Shown here: positions 10,201 to 19,791 of the stretch, piece after piece
Numbering within the stretch: the first letter of the stretch is position 1
How the letters are laid out: every line of letters begins with the position of its first letter
The notes under the pieces: generated by a model
What the model was told of the DNA's origin: nothing
The model's input: the letters and a program-made list of their open reading frames with translations, nothing else
Databases searched by the model: none
NCBI GenBank assembly: GCA_900128565.1
Contig: LT635940.1
Span: forward strand, 1-37,354
Source of the DNA: Stramenopiles sp. TOSAG23-6
Taxonomy: Eukaryota > Sar
Reading direction: 5' to 3'
DNA length: 37,354 nt
Program-made: the position numbers and the translations under genes

Positions 10201-11402
10201 ACAACTGTTAGAAGAGCTACAGCAAATCCAAACTTTCCAATTTGAGTTGCCATTACTTCAAGTTTCGATTCCAACACAGACGCCGCAATTCCTTCATGTT
10301 TTTCAACGACATACAATCTCTCAAGTTTAGCTGATTCATTCGTCCACAGTTTATCTTTGAGTTCAATATGAAAAGTTCTGTCATCAATTTCATCTTGTTC
10401 CAATGAAGTAACGGCGAAAACCTGATCGCCAATCTTCAACTCCAAACCTAATCCATCCTCTTCATGTCCACCACAGCCACAACAACCAGAAACAGCATCT
10501 TTCGCTAACATAATACGATCATCGAAACGATCAGAAACTTCAATGGAATCCGCAGTAAACGTAACCTGATTGCTATTCTTCGTTGTGACGCACTCACCAT
10601 CAAAAGGTATGTAGAGTGAATCACCAGATACTGTTGAACTGATAATTCCTGCCTGTGAATTAAGACCAACTGCAACAATAACCATCGCACCAGTACCCTC
10701 TTTGACTCCTGTACCTGATAAAATAAATGGGTGTTTATCCGGATCTTTTTTACATAAGTCAGACTCTCCCGTTAGCGAAGCTTCGTCCATTTTCAGACCA
10801 TCGCATTCGATTACTATGCCATCAGCATCTACAAGATCCCCATATGTTAGCTTTACAATATCACCAACAACAAGATCACATGAGAAAACTGCCTCTTCGT
10901 CAGCTGCTTCGCTGCTGATAAACTGCCCGTCTCGCCAAACATTAACCTTTTTTCGGGACATTTCTGCTTGCTGAGCAGCAAAACTTAAATTTTTCTTATA
11001 GTTTGTTCCAGAATCAACATTAACAACAACAATAACTGATAAGAGAATTGCGAGACCTTCAACCCATCCTAAATCAGCGGGGTCTTCAACGAAGAGACCA
11101 ATAATAAGCGAAATTATGGCACACGCGTTTAAAAGCATAATAACAGGATCGTTCAAAGCTTCCTTACAGAGTTCGAAATATGTTGGTAACTTTGTTTTAG
11201 GCAATTCATTTCGGCCAAATTGGCCTTCTCTCACACCCCTTCCAGTTTGACCAGTTGAGTTGATACCTTTCTTCGGATCAACTTTAAGTAGCTTACAAAT
11301 ACCAACAGCTCCTCCAAGTTTTGCAACATCGTCTGCTCCCCCTTCAGAATGTGCACACGTAATTCTCTTAAGCTCCGCATCTGTAATATCAAAAGAAGCC
11401 AT
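7290..11402 (-). CDS. P-type Ca2+-ATPase (plasma-membrane/PMCA type) with Cys-rich extracytosolic insertion
   Basis: 1370 aa, single exon. It pumps Ca2+ out of the cytosol using ATP. Visible motifs, in order: TGES in the actuator domain, PEGL at 577-580 in M4, the phosphorylation site SDKTGTLTQN (Asp622), TGDNIRTARAIA and GDGTNDAPAL, and the C-terminal transmembrane block (LLWVNMIMDSFASLALATEPP). The PMCA/P2B class is indicated by overall order and the M4-M6 residues. Two oddities: a ~100-residue Cys/Gly-containing insert (CCGCGG) between the actuator domain and M3, and a ~145-residue M3-M4 loop (about 410-555) with eight cysteines, whereas this loop is short in animal and plant PMCAs. The C-terminal tail is short (~50 residues) and lacks an obvious calmodulin-binding helix. 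Confidence 0.93.
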   Translation of the reverse strand: MASFDITDAELKRITCAHSEGGADDVAKLGGAVGICKLLKVDPKKGINSTGQTGRGVREGQFGRNELPKTKLPTYFELCKEALNDPVIMLLNACAIISLIIGLFVEDPADLGWVEGLAILLSVIVVVNVDSGTNYKKNLSFAAQQAEMSRKKVNVWRDGQFISSEAADEEAVFSCDLVVGDIVKLTYGDLVDADGIVIECDGLKMDEASLTGESDLCKKDPDKHPFILSGTGVKEGTGAMVIVAVGLNSQAGIISSTVSGDSLYIPFDGECVTTKNSNQVTFTADSIEVSDRFDDRIMLAKDAVSGCCGCGGHEEDGLGLELKIGDQVFAVTSLEQDEIDDRTFHIELKDKLWTNESAKLERLYVVEKHEGIAASVLESKLEVMATQIGKFGFAVALLTVVIMITRFSIESYAMNTEPDGHKLITNPNVPGSKKYGVGAKRGFFTEEMCFCDRSKTKYTCNAEGTVCKDANGETITYKEHGKKESKNLPACNAKAHFTAATSGFDDCCGVAWKNVDVKDGTKSLYGPEMVYYRWMSASDFKNLMGYTCPGDLFAESDFKHILEYFITGITILVVAVPEGLPLAVVLALVYSSRMMSKPPNNCFVRNLNSCETMGNATAICSDKTGTLTQNIMTVTDVYVGGTRMKMRDLKDSVQSKNGLNQQLTTTMLNALILNTQQQTDVKKTNDPKFTSGFERMGNATECALLQCAIELDVKSIDKPFSELKKRVRNPAAYNWPAGCKLFPFNSKFKRMTIVVKSDDTPGSRVYSKGASEKILQYCTKVMNADGTTSNIDDALRAKITAQLGSMADEALRTIGVAFRDMSKTPSQWAAETERQKAMEEKNQDGEENSLSCGDEDVVKDLTLVGIFGIRDPVRPEVPEAIRVCKRAGITVRMCTGDNIRTARAIAIKCCLIPSETYMMDAKLKSGVASKVVVEGEELGPSMSQHFGEPQRKVLNGPIVGMEGQLFREMVTLEEPEQDGNDINRRVLDKLWPQLRVVARCAPRDKYILVRGMMESKLYLKKRMGPTREDGTINPYYNKPGFGRYKEVVAVTGDGTNDAPALAKADVGFAMGIAGTEVAKAASKIVLMDDNFTSIVQAVKWGRNIYDSISKFLQFQLTVNVTAIGIAFIGAVSEGVSPLTAVQLLWVNMIMDSFASLALATEPPQDELLKRKPIGSDKPLITTRIRRFICTSALYQIVWLLIFLFAPKSLGIDDNGAEGDKGVITVHYSMIFTVFVFMQIFNEINSRMLQDEVNVFKYITQNPIFCIIWVGTFVVQVFMTQFGGIVMKTVGLSLTNWLIVFGIGGGQLVWGILCRIVIRPSVFGLFKCPSKRETEQAEEAKRQAWQVAAGSQINGTMTIEQVMRKEQSRFS

Positions 11403-11756
11403 TATTATTAATGGTAAATCCTTCTATAGAAACAATGATTATTCGCGAAACAAACACTTGCAGCCACACACCAGTCTGCAAACAAAAGAGATCAAATTAA
11501 AAGAGCAGCTTTCGTTTTGAAGGAGATCTCGTTTGTGTCTATTTTCGAAAAACGAGAGAGACGAGAGCAAGAGCAAATGCAAATGAGAATCTTAAAAAAG
11601 TACCGCGAAAAAAACTACACTTTTCAAAAAAATTGTTGTTTTTCGTGTGTCATCATATTATTTGCGTCACACGTGTCATTTCGATTCTTCTTTTTGCTAT
11701 TAAGTTGAACTTGAAGTTAAACTTGAACATACAAAATTTAATATATTACACTAATC
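11403..11756. other. Divergent intergenic/promoter region
   Basis: 354 bp between the Ca2+-ATPase start and the small coiled-coil gene. It is A/T-rich with GAGAGACGAGAGCAAGAGC purine runs near 11550-11575 and a GCGTCACACGTGTCA stretch near 11664-11678 that contains a CACGTG palindrome (E-box/G-box type). No RNA gene or conserved ORF seen. Confidence 0.4.
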
Positions 11757-12140
11757 ATGTATAGTAGATTCTTTATCAGATCAGGCATGGCTGTACATCA
11801 CTGTGTACGACAGTCTCTCAATGGAAATATGACACCCTTGCGTATGAATTTAAGTTTATCTGCGGATGTGTTACGAGCACGTCTCAATGAATTTCAAGAT
11901 TTATTCGTGGAGGCTAGACTATGTATCGAAGATGCTACTGAGTCTCTTGAAACGACATACTTCGAAGCTGACCTTGCTGAAGCGAAAACCAATGTCGATG
12001 CTGCTGTTGATGCATACAAGGCTTTATTGGCGGAAGCTGATGAAAATCAGCGCGGCGAAATAGATAGAGCAAATGGTATGAAAGTAAAACAGTTAGAGGC
12101 GGAGTTTAAATCTGTTGCAGAGACATATTTACATGAATGA
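11757..12140 (+). CDS. Small helical/coiled-coil protein, possibly mitochondrial
   Basis: 127 aa, or 117 aa from the second ATG at 11787. The N-terminus is Arg-containing and lacks acidic residues for ~35 residues (SRFF, VRQS, PLRM), compatible with a mitochondrial targeting sequence. The rest is strongly helical and acidic: LRARLNEFQDLFVEARLCIEDATESLETTYF, then an Ala/Glu-rich helix and a basic KVKQLEAEFKSV end. The segment resembles a small conserved eukaryotic family annotated in plants as embryogenesis-like; this is from memory and weak. TGA stop. Confidence 0.6.
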   Translation: MYSRFFIRSGMAVHHCVRQSLNGNMTPLRMNLSLSADVLRARLNEFQDLFVEARLCIEDATESLETTYFEADLAEAKTNVDAAVDAYKALLAEADENQRGEIDRANGMKVKQLEAEFKSVAETYLHE

Positions 12141-12250
12141 CCCCATAAAAATAAGTCTTACAAATTATCTATACATTATTTAGTACACACCCAATAAAAT
12201 GCAAATTATTTTAAATTTATTTAATGTGCCATATTCTTATAGTAAATTTA

Positions 12251-13720
12251 TTAATCACAAGCGGGGGTGGTGGTTGAAAAGAATGAAGTTATTTTTTTGG
12301 TTGCAACTCGAGGTCTTTTTGAATCTTTCGTTTTCTTTTTATTTTTTCGCTTCACCCCACCAATTTTAATTCCAGCGAATGTAAAAGCTTTACGTGCACA
12401 CGTTGTGACTCCAACATCAATGAGATCATTCATAGACATCCACTTAACATTTGCAGAAATATCACCGGAAGAAGAATTAATTTTCTCAGATAGAGGAATT
12501 TCTTCAGATATACTAATTTTTTCAACACTCATATGATGGCGACGATGTGAAAATGTATGTACAACAACACCTAAATCAGTAGCATTATCTTCATTATGAA
12601 ATACATCCCCAAATACTTTCTTAATTTGATTCATAGTAGCAGCTCGGCGAACCGTAATATTAGGTGGAGGTTGTAACTCTATTTTATCCAAATCTAATGA
12701 AGGAAAAGGCTCCCACTGTCCGGCTAATAAACCTGTTGGAGGTCGCTGTTGGGCAAGTACCCGTCCAGTTGAAGTTGCCTGAATGACACAAATAGCACGA
12801 CAAACATCCTTTGGTGGTTTTTTCTTTACGGGTAACGGAAATCTTGTTACTTTTAGTGAAGAAATATCGCCACTTGTGCTACTATCTGCAATGATTTTAG
12901 CTTTACATACATTTTGTAAAGGACATATTTCACATTGTGCTACTTTAGGTGTACATATAGTTGCTCCTAGCTCCATTAAAGCTTGGTTGAAAACTCCTGG
13001 GATATTCATATAGTTATTACTACCACGTTCTTGGTAAACTTCTTGTTCTTCAAGCTTTCGACTAGCAACAGCGGGAGGAGGGACTAGTTCAGCTGCTAAT
13101 CGCCAACAAAGCTTATGCATCATTGGATCTTTCTTTGTGAGGGCTATGGCTCGAAGCCTAGCAAATACTCTAATGACATTACCGTCTACAACTGGATCTG
13201 AATTTCCAAACGCAAGAGACGATATCGCCCCAGCAGTATAAGCACCAACACCAGGTATCGATTTTAGTTCCGTATTAGTTGAAGGAAACTTCCCATTCCA
13301 TTTCTCAACAATCATTTTAGCACCCTTGTGTAGATTCCTTGCACGTGAGTAATAACCCAATCCAGCCCATTGGCTATTTACTTGATCAGGGGTTGCTGTC
13401 GCCAAGGCCTCGACGGTGGGAAAGTGTTTCATCCAATTTCTGTAGTACTCTATTACGGTTGCTACGCGAGTCTGTTGAAGCATTACTTCAGAAATCCATG
13501 TTTCATAGGGAGAAATAGTACCATTAAGATTCGACGGCTGGTGCTCCACATTTACGGTACCAACCGAAGTACAGTTTTCATCACAAACGTCTCCCCTCCA
13601 AGGCATTTCACGACGATTTAACTTATACCAAGAGTGTAGCTGACTACGTATCATATCAACATCTTTTTTGCTAAAATTATTCGTGGCAACTAAATCTTCA
13701 ATATCCTTCATTCCAGACAT
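12251..13720 (-). CDS. MUTYH: A/G-specific adenine DNA glycosylase (MutY homologue)
   Basis: 489 aa, single exon. It removes adenine mispaired with 8-oxoguanine in base excision repair. The helix-hairpin-helix GPD core is complete: PYETWISEVMLQQTR with catalytic Glu78, SIPGVGAYTAGAI hairpin, and VVDGNVIRV with catalytic Asp179. The 4Fe-4S cluster ligands follow in the classic C-x6-C-x2-C-x5-C spacing (CTPKVAQCEICPLQNVC). A C-terminal NUDIX-like 8-oxoG recognition domain begins at RAICVIQATSTGRVLAQQRP. The C-terminus is Lys-rich and then carries KKITSFF, resembling a PCNA-interacting PIP box. Length is normal for a eukaryotic MUTYH. Confidence 0.93.
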   Translation of the reverse strand: MSGMKDIEDLVATNNFSKKDVDMIRSQLHSWYKLNRREMPWRGDVCDENCTSVGTVNVEHQPSNLNGTISPYETWISEVMLQQTRVATVIEYYRNWMKHFPTVEALATATPDQVNSQWAGLGYYSRARNLHKGAKMIVEKWNGKFPSTNTELKSIPGVGAYTAGAISSLAFGNSDPVVDGNVIRVFARLRAIALTKKDPMMHKLCWRLAAELVPPPAVASRKLEEQEVYQERGSNNYMNIPGVFNQALMELGATICTPKVAQCEICPLQNVCKAKIIADSSTSGDISSLKVTRFPLPVKKKPPKDVCRAICVIQATSTGRVLAQQRPPTGLLAGQWEPFPSLDLDKIELQPPPNITVRRAATMNQIKKVFGDVFHNEDNATDLGVVVHTFSHRRHHMSVEKISISEEIPLSEKINSSSGDISANVKWMSMNDLIDVGVTTCARKAFTFAGIKIGGVKRKNKKKTKDSKRPRVATKKITSFFSTTTPACD

Positions 13721-14016
13721 TCTACGCTTTATAAAGGATAGAATGAACTCGTGCTACTTGAATATGCGGGCTGAGAACATTTGAAAATACATAAACTCTT
13801 GTATTTTGTGTCTCTAATACTTTTTTATACTTCATCAAAAAAAACATGTTGAATTTTTGATGATTTTTGATGTTTCCCATGACCGCGAACACGAAATATG
13901 CCTTTTTCGAGTCAGCGTTTCCTACCTGACTGGTAATTTTTGATTTCAGTCAGTGGTGGTTTCTCTCTCTCTCTCTCGTGTTGTCGTGTGCCGTCAAATA
14001 AACAAAACATATTAAA
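13721..14016. other. Divergent intergenic/5' region with CT-dinucleotide run
   Basis: 296 bp between the MutY and DDX3 starts. A 16-bp CT run (13962-13977) sits about 40 bp upstream of the helicase ATG, probably in its 5' leader. No RNA gene seen. Confidence 0.4.
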
Positions 14017-15846
14017 ATGAGCTACATACCCCCACATTTAAGAAATAAGTCCAAAGGTGGCGATGTATCTAGAAAAAGTGATAATTTAATGCGTGATGAC
14101 CGCCCTCAGCGAGATGACAGACGTGGTGGTGGTAGCTATCGTGACGATCGTCGCGATGACAGACGTGGAGGTCGTGATAATGGTGGTGGTCGTTATGGTG
14201 GCAAAGCGGGTGGTAATTCTCGCTGGAAAGATTTCGATGCTCCAACTCCTCAACGATATGGAGATAGTCGACGTGGTAGACGTGGATCTGGTCCTTGGAG
14301 TGGAGATACTCGTCCTGACAAGCGTTTGGAAAGTGAACTTTACAAAGGCTGCCTTAACAAGACAGGTATCAATTTTGACAAATACGATGATATTCCAGTT
14401 GAAACAAGTGGAGAGAATATTCCTACAGAAATTAAGGAGTTCGCTGAAGGAAATTTACCTGAACAAATGCTTACCAATTGTGCCCTTGCTGGTTTTGAAA
14501 GACCGACTCCTGTACAAAAATATTCAATTCCAATCGGCGCAGCTGGTCGTGATTTAATGGCTTGTGCTCAAACTGGTTCAGGTAAAACTGGTGGTTTTCT
14601 TTTCCCTGTTATTGCTGAGATGTTGAAGAACGGTCCTCGTGAAATTAATGACACTGCACCAAATACTAGCCGCCGTCGTAAGATTTATCCTGCATGTCTT
14701 ATCCTGGCACCAACACGTGAACTTGCTTCTCAGATTTACGAAGAAGCTCGAAAGTTCGTGTATTGTACTGGAATTGCAGCAGCGGTTGTATATGGTGGTG
14801 CTCGTGTAAGCGATCAACTTCGTCAACTTGAAAGATGTGGTTGTGACTTACTTGTAGCAACTCCTGGACGTCTCGTCGATCTCATTGAACGTGGTCGTAT
14901 ATCTTTAGCAGGTATTTCGTACTTGATTTTAGATGAAGCAGATCGTATGCTTGATATGGGATTCGAGCCACAGATTCGACGCATTGTTCAGGAAGAAGAC
15001 ATGCCAACAGACAACCGTCAAAGCTTTATGTTTTCTGCAACGTTCCCGCGAGAAATTCAGAGACTTGCAGGTGATTTTATGACTAATTATATTTTTTTGG
15101 CTGTAGGACGTGTTGGATCTGCAGCTAAAGACATTGTACAACGTGTAGAATATGTAGAGGAGAATGACAAAGAAGATTTTATTCTTCGCTTTTTAAGTAC
15201 TCTGGATGAAGGACAATTGACTCTTATCTTTGTTGCTACAAAACGATGTGCCGACTTTCTTGAAGAAATGCTCTGTCGTCAAGGACTTCCTGCTACATCA
15301 ATACATGGAGACCGAACTCAGCAAGAGCGAGAAGATGCCTTGTATGATTTCAAAAGTGGTCGCCGTCCTGTCCTCGTTGGTACTGATGTTGCTTCTCGTG
15401 GGCTTGATATTCCAAATGTATCATATGTAATTAATTTTGACATGTCAAGTAGCATAGATGACTATGTCCATCGTATTGGACGCACTGGTCGTGCTGGTAA
15501 TGTAGGAAATGCTATAACCTTGATAAATCGCAAAAACAGAAACGTTGCACGAGATTTATACGACTTACTTATGGAAAATGAACAAGACGTCCCAACTTGG
15601 CTTGAAGACATGTCTCGTAGTGGTTATAGCCGTGGTGGTGGTCGCCGTGGTGGTAGCAGTAGATTTGGAGGTCGAGACATTCGCCGGAAAGGTGGCGGTG
15701 GCGGCGGCGGTGGTGGCGGCGGTGGTGGCTACCGTGGTGGTGGTGGTGGTGGAAACCGTTCTTATTCAAGAGGTAATGGTGGATCCGCGAATTTTCACTC
15801 ACGAGCTGATCGTTCAGGAGGATCAAATGATAACTCTGCCTGGTAA
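14017..15846 (+). CDS. DDX3: DEAD-box ATP-dependent RNA helicase, Ded1/DDX3 subfamily
   Basis: 609 aa, single exon; unwinds structured 5' leaders during translation initiation. The N-terminus [11 protein letters not shown] matches the conserved Ded1/DDX3 eIF4E-binding start. An RGG/Asp-Arg-rich segment follows, then all helicase motifs: Q motif ([14 protein letters not shown]), motif I AQTGSGKT (184-191), [18 protein letters not shown] (306-309), SAT (340-342), [20 protein letters not shown] and [10 protein letters not shown]. The C-terminus is a Gly-rich tail with a run of about 15 glycines encoded by GGT/GGC repeats (15690-15760), a likely site of length variation, and ends in NDNSAW. Confidence 0.96.
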   Translation: MSYIPPHLRNKSKGGDVSRKSDNLMRDDRPQRDDRRGGGSYRDDRRDDRRGGRDNGGGRYGGKAGGNSRWKDFDAPTPQRYGDSRRGRRGSGPWSGDTRPDKRLESELYKGCLNKTGINFDKYDDIPVETSGENIPTEIKEFAEGNLPEQMLTNCALAGFERPTPVQKYSIPIGAAGRDLMACAQTGSGKTGGFLFPVIAEMLKNGPREINDTAPNTSRRRKIYPACLILAPTRELASQIYEEARKFVYCTGIAAAVVYGGARVSDQLRQLERCGCDLLVATPGRLVDLIERGRISLAGISYLILDEADRMLDMGFEPQIRRIVQEEDMPTDNRQSFMFSATFPREIQRLAGDFMTNYIFLAVGRVGSAAKDIVQRVEYVEENDKEDFILRFLSTLDEGQLTLIFVATKRCADFLEEMLCRQGLPATSIHGDRTQQEREDALYDFKSGRRPVLVGTDVASRGLDIPNVSYVINFDMSSSIDDYVHRIGRTGRAGNVGNAITLINRKNRNVARDLYDLLMENEQDVPTWLEDMSRSGYSRGGGRRGGSSRFGGRDIRRKGGGGGGGGGGGGGYRGGGGGGNRSYSRGNGGSANFHSRADRSGGSNDNSAW

Positions 15847-15889
15847 TTTATTTAATAAATAACTTTGCCTGGTAATTGATTGAATAAAT
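15832..15889 (+). repeat. Tandem duplication of the DDX3 stop-codon region (2 x 29 bp)
   Basis: Two adjacent 29-bp units, 15832-15860 and 15861-15889, differ at three positions. The first unit contains the last codons (NSAW) and TAA stop of the helicase; the second is its copy in the 3' UTR. Because the first unit has the stop, the duplication leaves the protein unchanged. Confidence 0.8.
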
Positions 15890-16164
15890 AGCATATCCTG
15901 GTTGAAAGAAGTATAAAGAAAAACATTCAAAGAAAAGCATGAAGTGTGATTGGGCATGTTTTAACATCTATTTCAATACTGTTCATGTATAAAACAGTAG
16001 TAATATATACATTGCTTGTGCGAAAACATATAGATAGAAAAAAGTCTAAATTATTCAGATTAATAAAAACTTTGTCTTCAAATTGTACATTAATTATATT
16101 TTATAACAAAATCAAATGAAAGAAAATGTATCGTTGATGATGTATGTTTTGGCTACATAAGTCA
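15847..16164. other. Convergent 3' intergenic region
   Basis: 318 bp between two convergent genes. Apart from the second unit of the 29-bp duplication it is plain AT-rich sequence with AATAAA-like signals on the plus strand (AATAAATAAC, GAATAAATAG). Nothing else recognised. Confidence 0.4.
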
Positions 16165-19100
16165 TCACTTTTTTTTCTTTTTTCCTCTTTTTTTCCCTTT
16201 CTTTCCTTTTTGTGGTACTTTTGGTTCATCTTTTGGTTTCCCTTGCAACGACGCTAGCTCCTCTCCTCGCTTCAGAGCTCGCTTTTCTTTATTTGTCAAT
16301 GGTTTTCCTCGTTTTCCTAGTTTTCCTGGCCCTACTTCTGCTGACTGTTGTCCTCTTGCCCGCGGATTCACTCTTGCCGAGCGTGGTAATTGTGCCAACG
16401 GATTTCTCCTAAGCAGAGATTCCAATTCTTCATGACTTGCTTCTTTTAGGTTAGACAACAAATATTCAAGTCTTTGTTCATCTGTTCGTGCCTGCTCTAC
16501 ATCTTGTTTATATTTCATAAGGTCTTCTTCAGGTACAGAAGATAAAAATTGAAAAATTTGTACAAGCGACCCAATTTCACCATGAAATTTTCCACATCTT
16601 ACTCGTTCCAAAGCTACCCTCAATTTATAATTCTTAATGATCTTGTCGAGCAGATCCTTTTGATGTTGTTTTGATAGAGATTCTCCCGCTTCTGTCATAA
16701 TTTTTGATAGAAATGTGTTCGCTTGTGTTGTAACTTGTTTCAATTTATCCTTCGTATCAAATGTAAATGCATCTCGATCTGAAACTCCGAGGGTCACTTT
16801 CTGTCCTCTTGCGATAGATGGGGTTACATGACGACCTAAACCTGTAAGAAATATTAGCCTATCATGTTCACTCATATATCCTTTCAGAAAATCTTTATAC
16901 AAACTTAATACGTCACCAGATTCATCTATTCTCTTATTATAACAAATATATACAGGATCCCGCAACTCTTTATTTGTAGGTAAGGTAGGTTTCTCACTTT
17001 TTCCAAACACGAGTTGTATTCCAAAGTACCTATCGCATGGATGATCTTCCCCATCCACTACCCATTTATCAGCAAATTTCAGATTTGGCTGTATATCTTT
17101 TGGTAACTCGGACATATAATTTATGATTAACGGAAGAATTTGTGCCATTAATGTTAAGACGGTATTTTCATATACTGGATCTGTCTCCTTATAACCCGCA
17201 TCCTTCACCGATTGAATGGCAGAAAACGCGGCTGCCATGTAAGGGTCGTCGTCAACATTGAATTGAACTTTCAAATCATAATCGGAATTTTCTCTCAAAT
17301 GATAATGGAAAACACTGGTAACATGGAATCCTTCAGATTTTATAAGATATTTTCTTTCATCAAGAGGAGGGATACTCCTGAATTGTCTGGTTTTTTTCTC
17401 GGAATGTAATACTTCAACTTCATTCTCACTAATTAAAGTATTTATATGTCGTGCCGCTAAAATATTTCGAGCGATTCGATTTGGTATATGTTGATGCTCT
17501 AATGACCCTGTAACCCATTTATATTCCATTTGCCTAGTAAATGCTATAAAATCGCGCATTATTTGCATACAATTATGCACACTTCTCAAAACCTTCTGTA
17601 TGGAATCTTGAAATTCTTTTAATTCAACATCGTCTGTAATGAGTATTTGAAACATGTTTTTNATTTCCATATCAGTTCCAGCTTTGGTCAGTTCAAATAA
17701 AGCTTCGAAATCATGTAAGTTCATCATATCATTCTTCCATGCGTTTGCGTATCTTTCTTTATACTCAATATTTACACCAGCGTCAATAGGATTAGACTGA
17801 AATGAGTTTAAAATTTCTCTTTGTTTGGTCAGAGTATAATTCATCATTTCAACAGCAAAAAAAATATTAATCATTGTTTCTTCCCATACAAGATAATGTT
17901 CTTCCCCCCATTTCAAAATTGCACCATGAATAGGACTTTCCTTGCGCTTGATTACCCTGCTGTCAAAGGTTACCGCTGATAACACAAAAAAATCTTGCAA
18001 ATTTTTTGAATAATCATTATAATATTCGTAGACACGCTCTTTCATTTTTTCCATTATATGAAGGTCCCAAGTCGTATTTTCTTCACCTATCTGATATCCC
18101 GAGTCTACCATCACAGCGCTCGCGGGAACGGCGGGAACAGCGGGTTCTGCGTGTATATCATCTAATGGAGTATCATCACCTGGAGTATCATCACCGGCCG
18201 GCAGAGTGTCATCTTCTTCCCGTCTATCTGACGCGATTTGTGTAATGTGCTCATCCGTGAAGCGCTGTGGCATTAGAAGGACATCACTTATTTTGGAACC
18301 ATTGCACTGATCGATAGGAGATCCGATCAATTTTTGAATTACAACATGGAGCTCCTGAGTCGCTCTTAATAGAGCACTATCACTAAAGTCTTCACCAATC
18401 GAACTTAATTTCTGTCTTAAAAACTTTGCGGCCAAACTAGATTTCTTTTTTTTGTAGCGAAATAAAGTGTGCCATGTTTCAAATGCTTCCATTAGTGTCT
18501 CTTCTTTAGCTCTTATTGCAATCCCATTAGTTATTGATGATTCTTGCAAATAGTATCCGGCAGGATAATGAAATTTATGGGGTGATTCATTACGCCATAT
18601 GTAGGCGCCATTACTTTCCCCTTTGTATTGCTTTCTTGTCACAAAAACATTACCAGATCCTTCCCTATCACCAGCGACGGATTTTTCATTGTGAGCTGCT
18701 TTTAGTTCATGAGCTGGCGCTTCTGTGATTTTTGCCAGGACACCACATGAATGCTTCCTTGATGTAGAGCTCGATTGTGCTTCCAGCTCAAAGAGAGTCC
18801 ATAAAATGGACTTATCCTTACTCTCGGAACAAACCCAGTCATCAGAATTATATTCAAACGCAGTTTCCCTATTGAATTGTATGGTAACGCCTACTTTTTG
18901 CCATTCATCTAAAGCATCTTCAAGGGAAGAAAATAAAATTTTCATCTGAGGAAAATCTGTCAAGTTTTCTTTGTAAGGAGAAGTCCACAGAGCATTTCCT
19001 TTTCCTACTGAGCAAGAAAGATGTATCACAAGCGCTGATTTAACTGCAAGCCAAAGCTTGTTCATTTTTTCTATTGCAGATGGATACTTTTGTGCAATTG

Positions 19101-19518
19101 ATAGTGGCCATTGATCAACTTCAAAAAGCGATCGATGTCGGTCGTTGTCGTCTCCAGGGTCATTCAGACGAACATTTGAAAGCGGTCCAAAAAATAAATT
19201 CACGTTGANGTATATGAATTCTTCTTTGTTTGGAACACTATAACTGCAGCAACCAGTAAATCTATGCATCATTTCTCGAAAACGTTCGTAATCAGCAATC
19301 GTCATTAAGTTGAAGGCAGCCCTTAGCGCTGGTCTAGGAATGAAATGATGCGCACTTTGTTCATCATCACTAAGTTTAGGTATTTTCAATTGGGACCCAT
19401 TTTGCCTTGGAGTAAACCAGTTCCCTTGGGCTTCAGGTGGAGCTGCTAATGCAGCAGATGAGCATGTAAAAACAGTAAACAGAGTCAGCACTAGTATTAA
19501 GTAATGTATGTCGACCAT
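16165..19518 (-). CDS. Large secreted protein of unknown function with Lys-rich C-terminus
   Basis: About 1117 aa from the ATG at 19518. Earlier in-frame ATGs extend to 19635, but the chosen start places a good signal peptide first: a hydrophobic stretch (HYLILVLTLFTVFTC) followed by SSAALAAPPEA, a likely cleavage region. No transmembrane segment follows. The body has alternating charged and helical segments with several cysteines, an Asp/Pro-rich segment (GDDTPGDDTPLDD, near base 18170) and an RNP/Arg-rich stretch before a strongly basic end (GKKGKKRGKKKKK). I recognise no domain. Two codons contain N (17662 and 19209), so two residues are unknown. It may be a secreted or lumenal structural or effector-like protein; no function can be assigned. 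Confidence 0.65.
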   Translation of the reverse strand: MVDIHYLILVLTLFTVFTCSSAALAAPPEAQGNWFTPRQNGSQLKIPKLSDDEQSAHHFIPRPALRAAFNLMTIADYERFREMMHRFTGCCSYSVPNKEEFIYXNVNLFFGPLSNVRLNDPGDDNDRHRSLFEVDQWPLSIAQKYPSAIEKMNKLWLAVKSALVIHLSCSVGKGNALWTSPYKENLTDFPQMKILFSSLEDALDEWQKVGVTIQFNRETAFEYNSDDWVCSESKDKSILWTLFELEAQSSSTSRKHSCGVLAKITEAPAHELKAAHNEKSVAGDREGSGNVFVTRKQYKGESNGAYIWRNESPHKFHYPAGYYLQESSITNGIAIRAKEETLMEAFETWHTLFRYKKKKSSLAAKFLRQKLSSIGEDFSDSALLRATQELHVVIQKLIGSPIDQCNGSKISDVLLMPQRFTDEHITQIASDRREEDDTLPAGDDTPGDDTPLDDIHAEPAVPAVPASAVMVDSGYQIGEENTTWDLHIMEKMKERVYEYYNDYSKNLQDFFVLSAVTFDSRVIKRKESPIHGAILKWGEEHYLVWEETMINIFFAVEMMNYTLTKQREILNSFQSNPIDAGVNIEYKERYANAWKNDMMNLHDFEALFELTKAGTDMEXKNMFQILITDDVELKEFQDSIQKVLRSVHNCMQIMRDFIAFTRQMEYKWVTGSLEHQHIPNRIARNILAARHINTLISENEVEVLHSEKKTRQFRSIPPLDERKYLIKSEGFHVTSVFHYHLRENSDYDLKVQFNVDDDPYMAAAFSAIQSVKDAGYKETDPVYENTVLTLMAQILPLIINYMSELPKDIQPNLKFADKWVVDGEDHPCDRYFGIQLVFGKSEKPTLPTNKELRDPVYICYNKRIDESGDVLSLYKDFLKGYMSEHDRLIFLTGLGRHVTPSIARGQKVTLGVSDRDAFTFDTKDKLKQVTTQANTFLSKIMTEAGESLSKQHQKDLLDKIIKNYKLRVALERVRCGKFHGEIGSLVQIFQFLSSVPEEDLMKYKQDVEQARTDEQRLEYLLSNLKEASHEELESLLRRNPLAQLPRSARVNPRARGQQSAEVGPGKLGKRGKPLTNKEKRALKRGEELASLQGKPKDEPKVPQKGKKGKKRGKKKKK

Positions 19519-19791
19519 TCTATATATATACTCCAACAATAAAAGACGTCGAATGATATATTCCAAGGTTCTGTGTATAATTTGAAATTTAAAACCGTTC
19601 GTCGTCCGCCGATACGGTATTTTATTTAATCGCATCCAGGAGCTGAAGCAGCTCTGGCGCTAGTACCGGGTATCCAAAATATTATATATCCGTTACACGA
19701 CACTATGACGACCAACAGCCAGTCAATCTGCAGTCAATCTTCTTTTAAACAAGGTTTTTTTTTGTCTCAAGAATGTATGAGTTAATATAGA

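Noticed and set aside
15569-15826. His-rich antisense ORF over the DDX3 tail
   Set aside because: It is the antisense shadow of the Gly-rich repeat.
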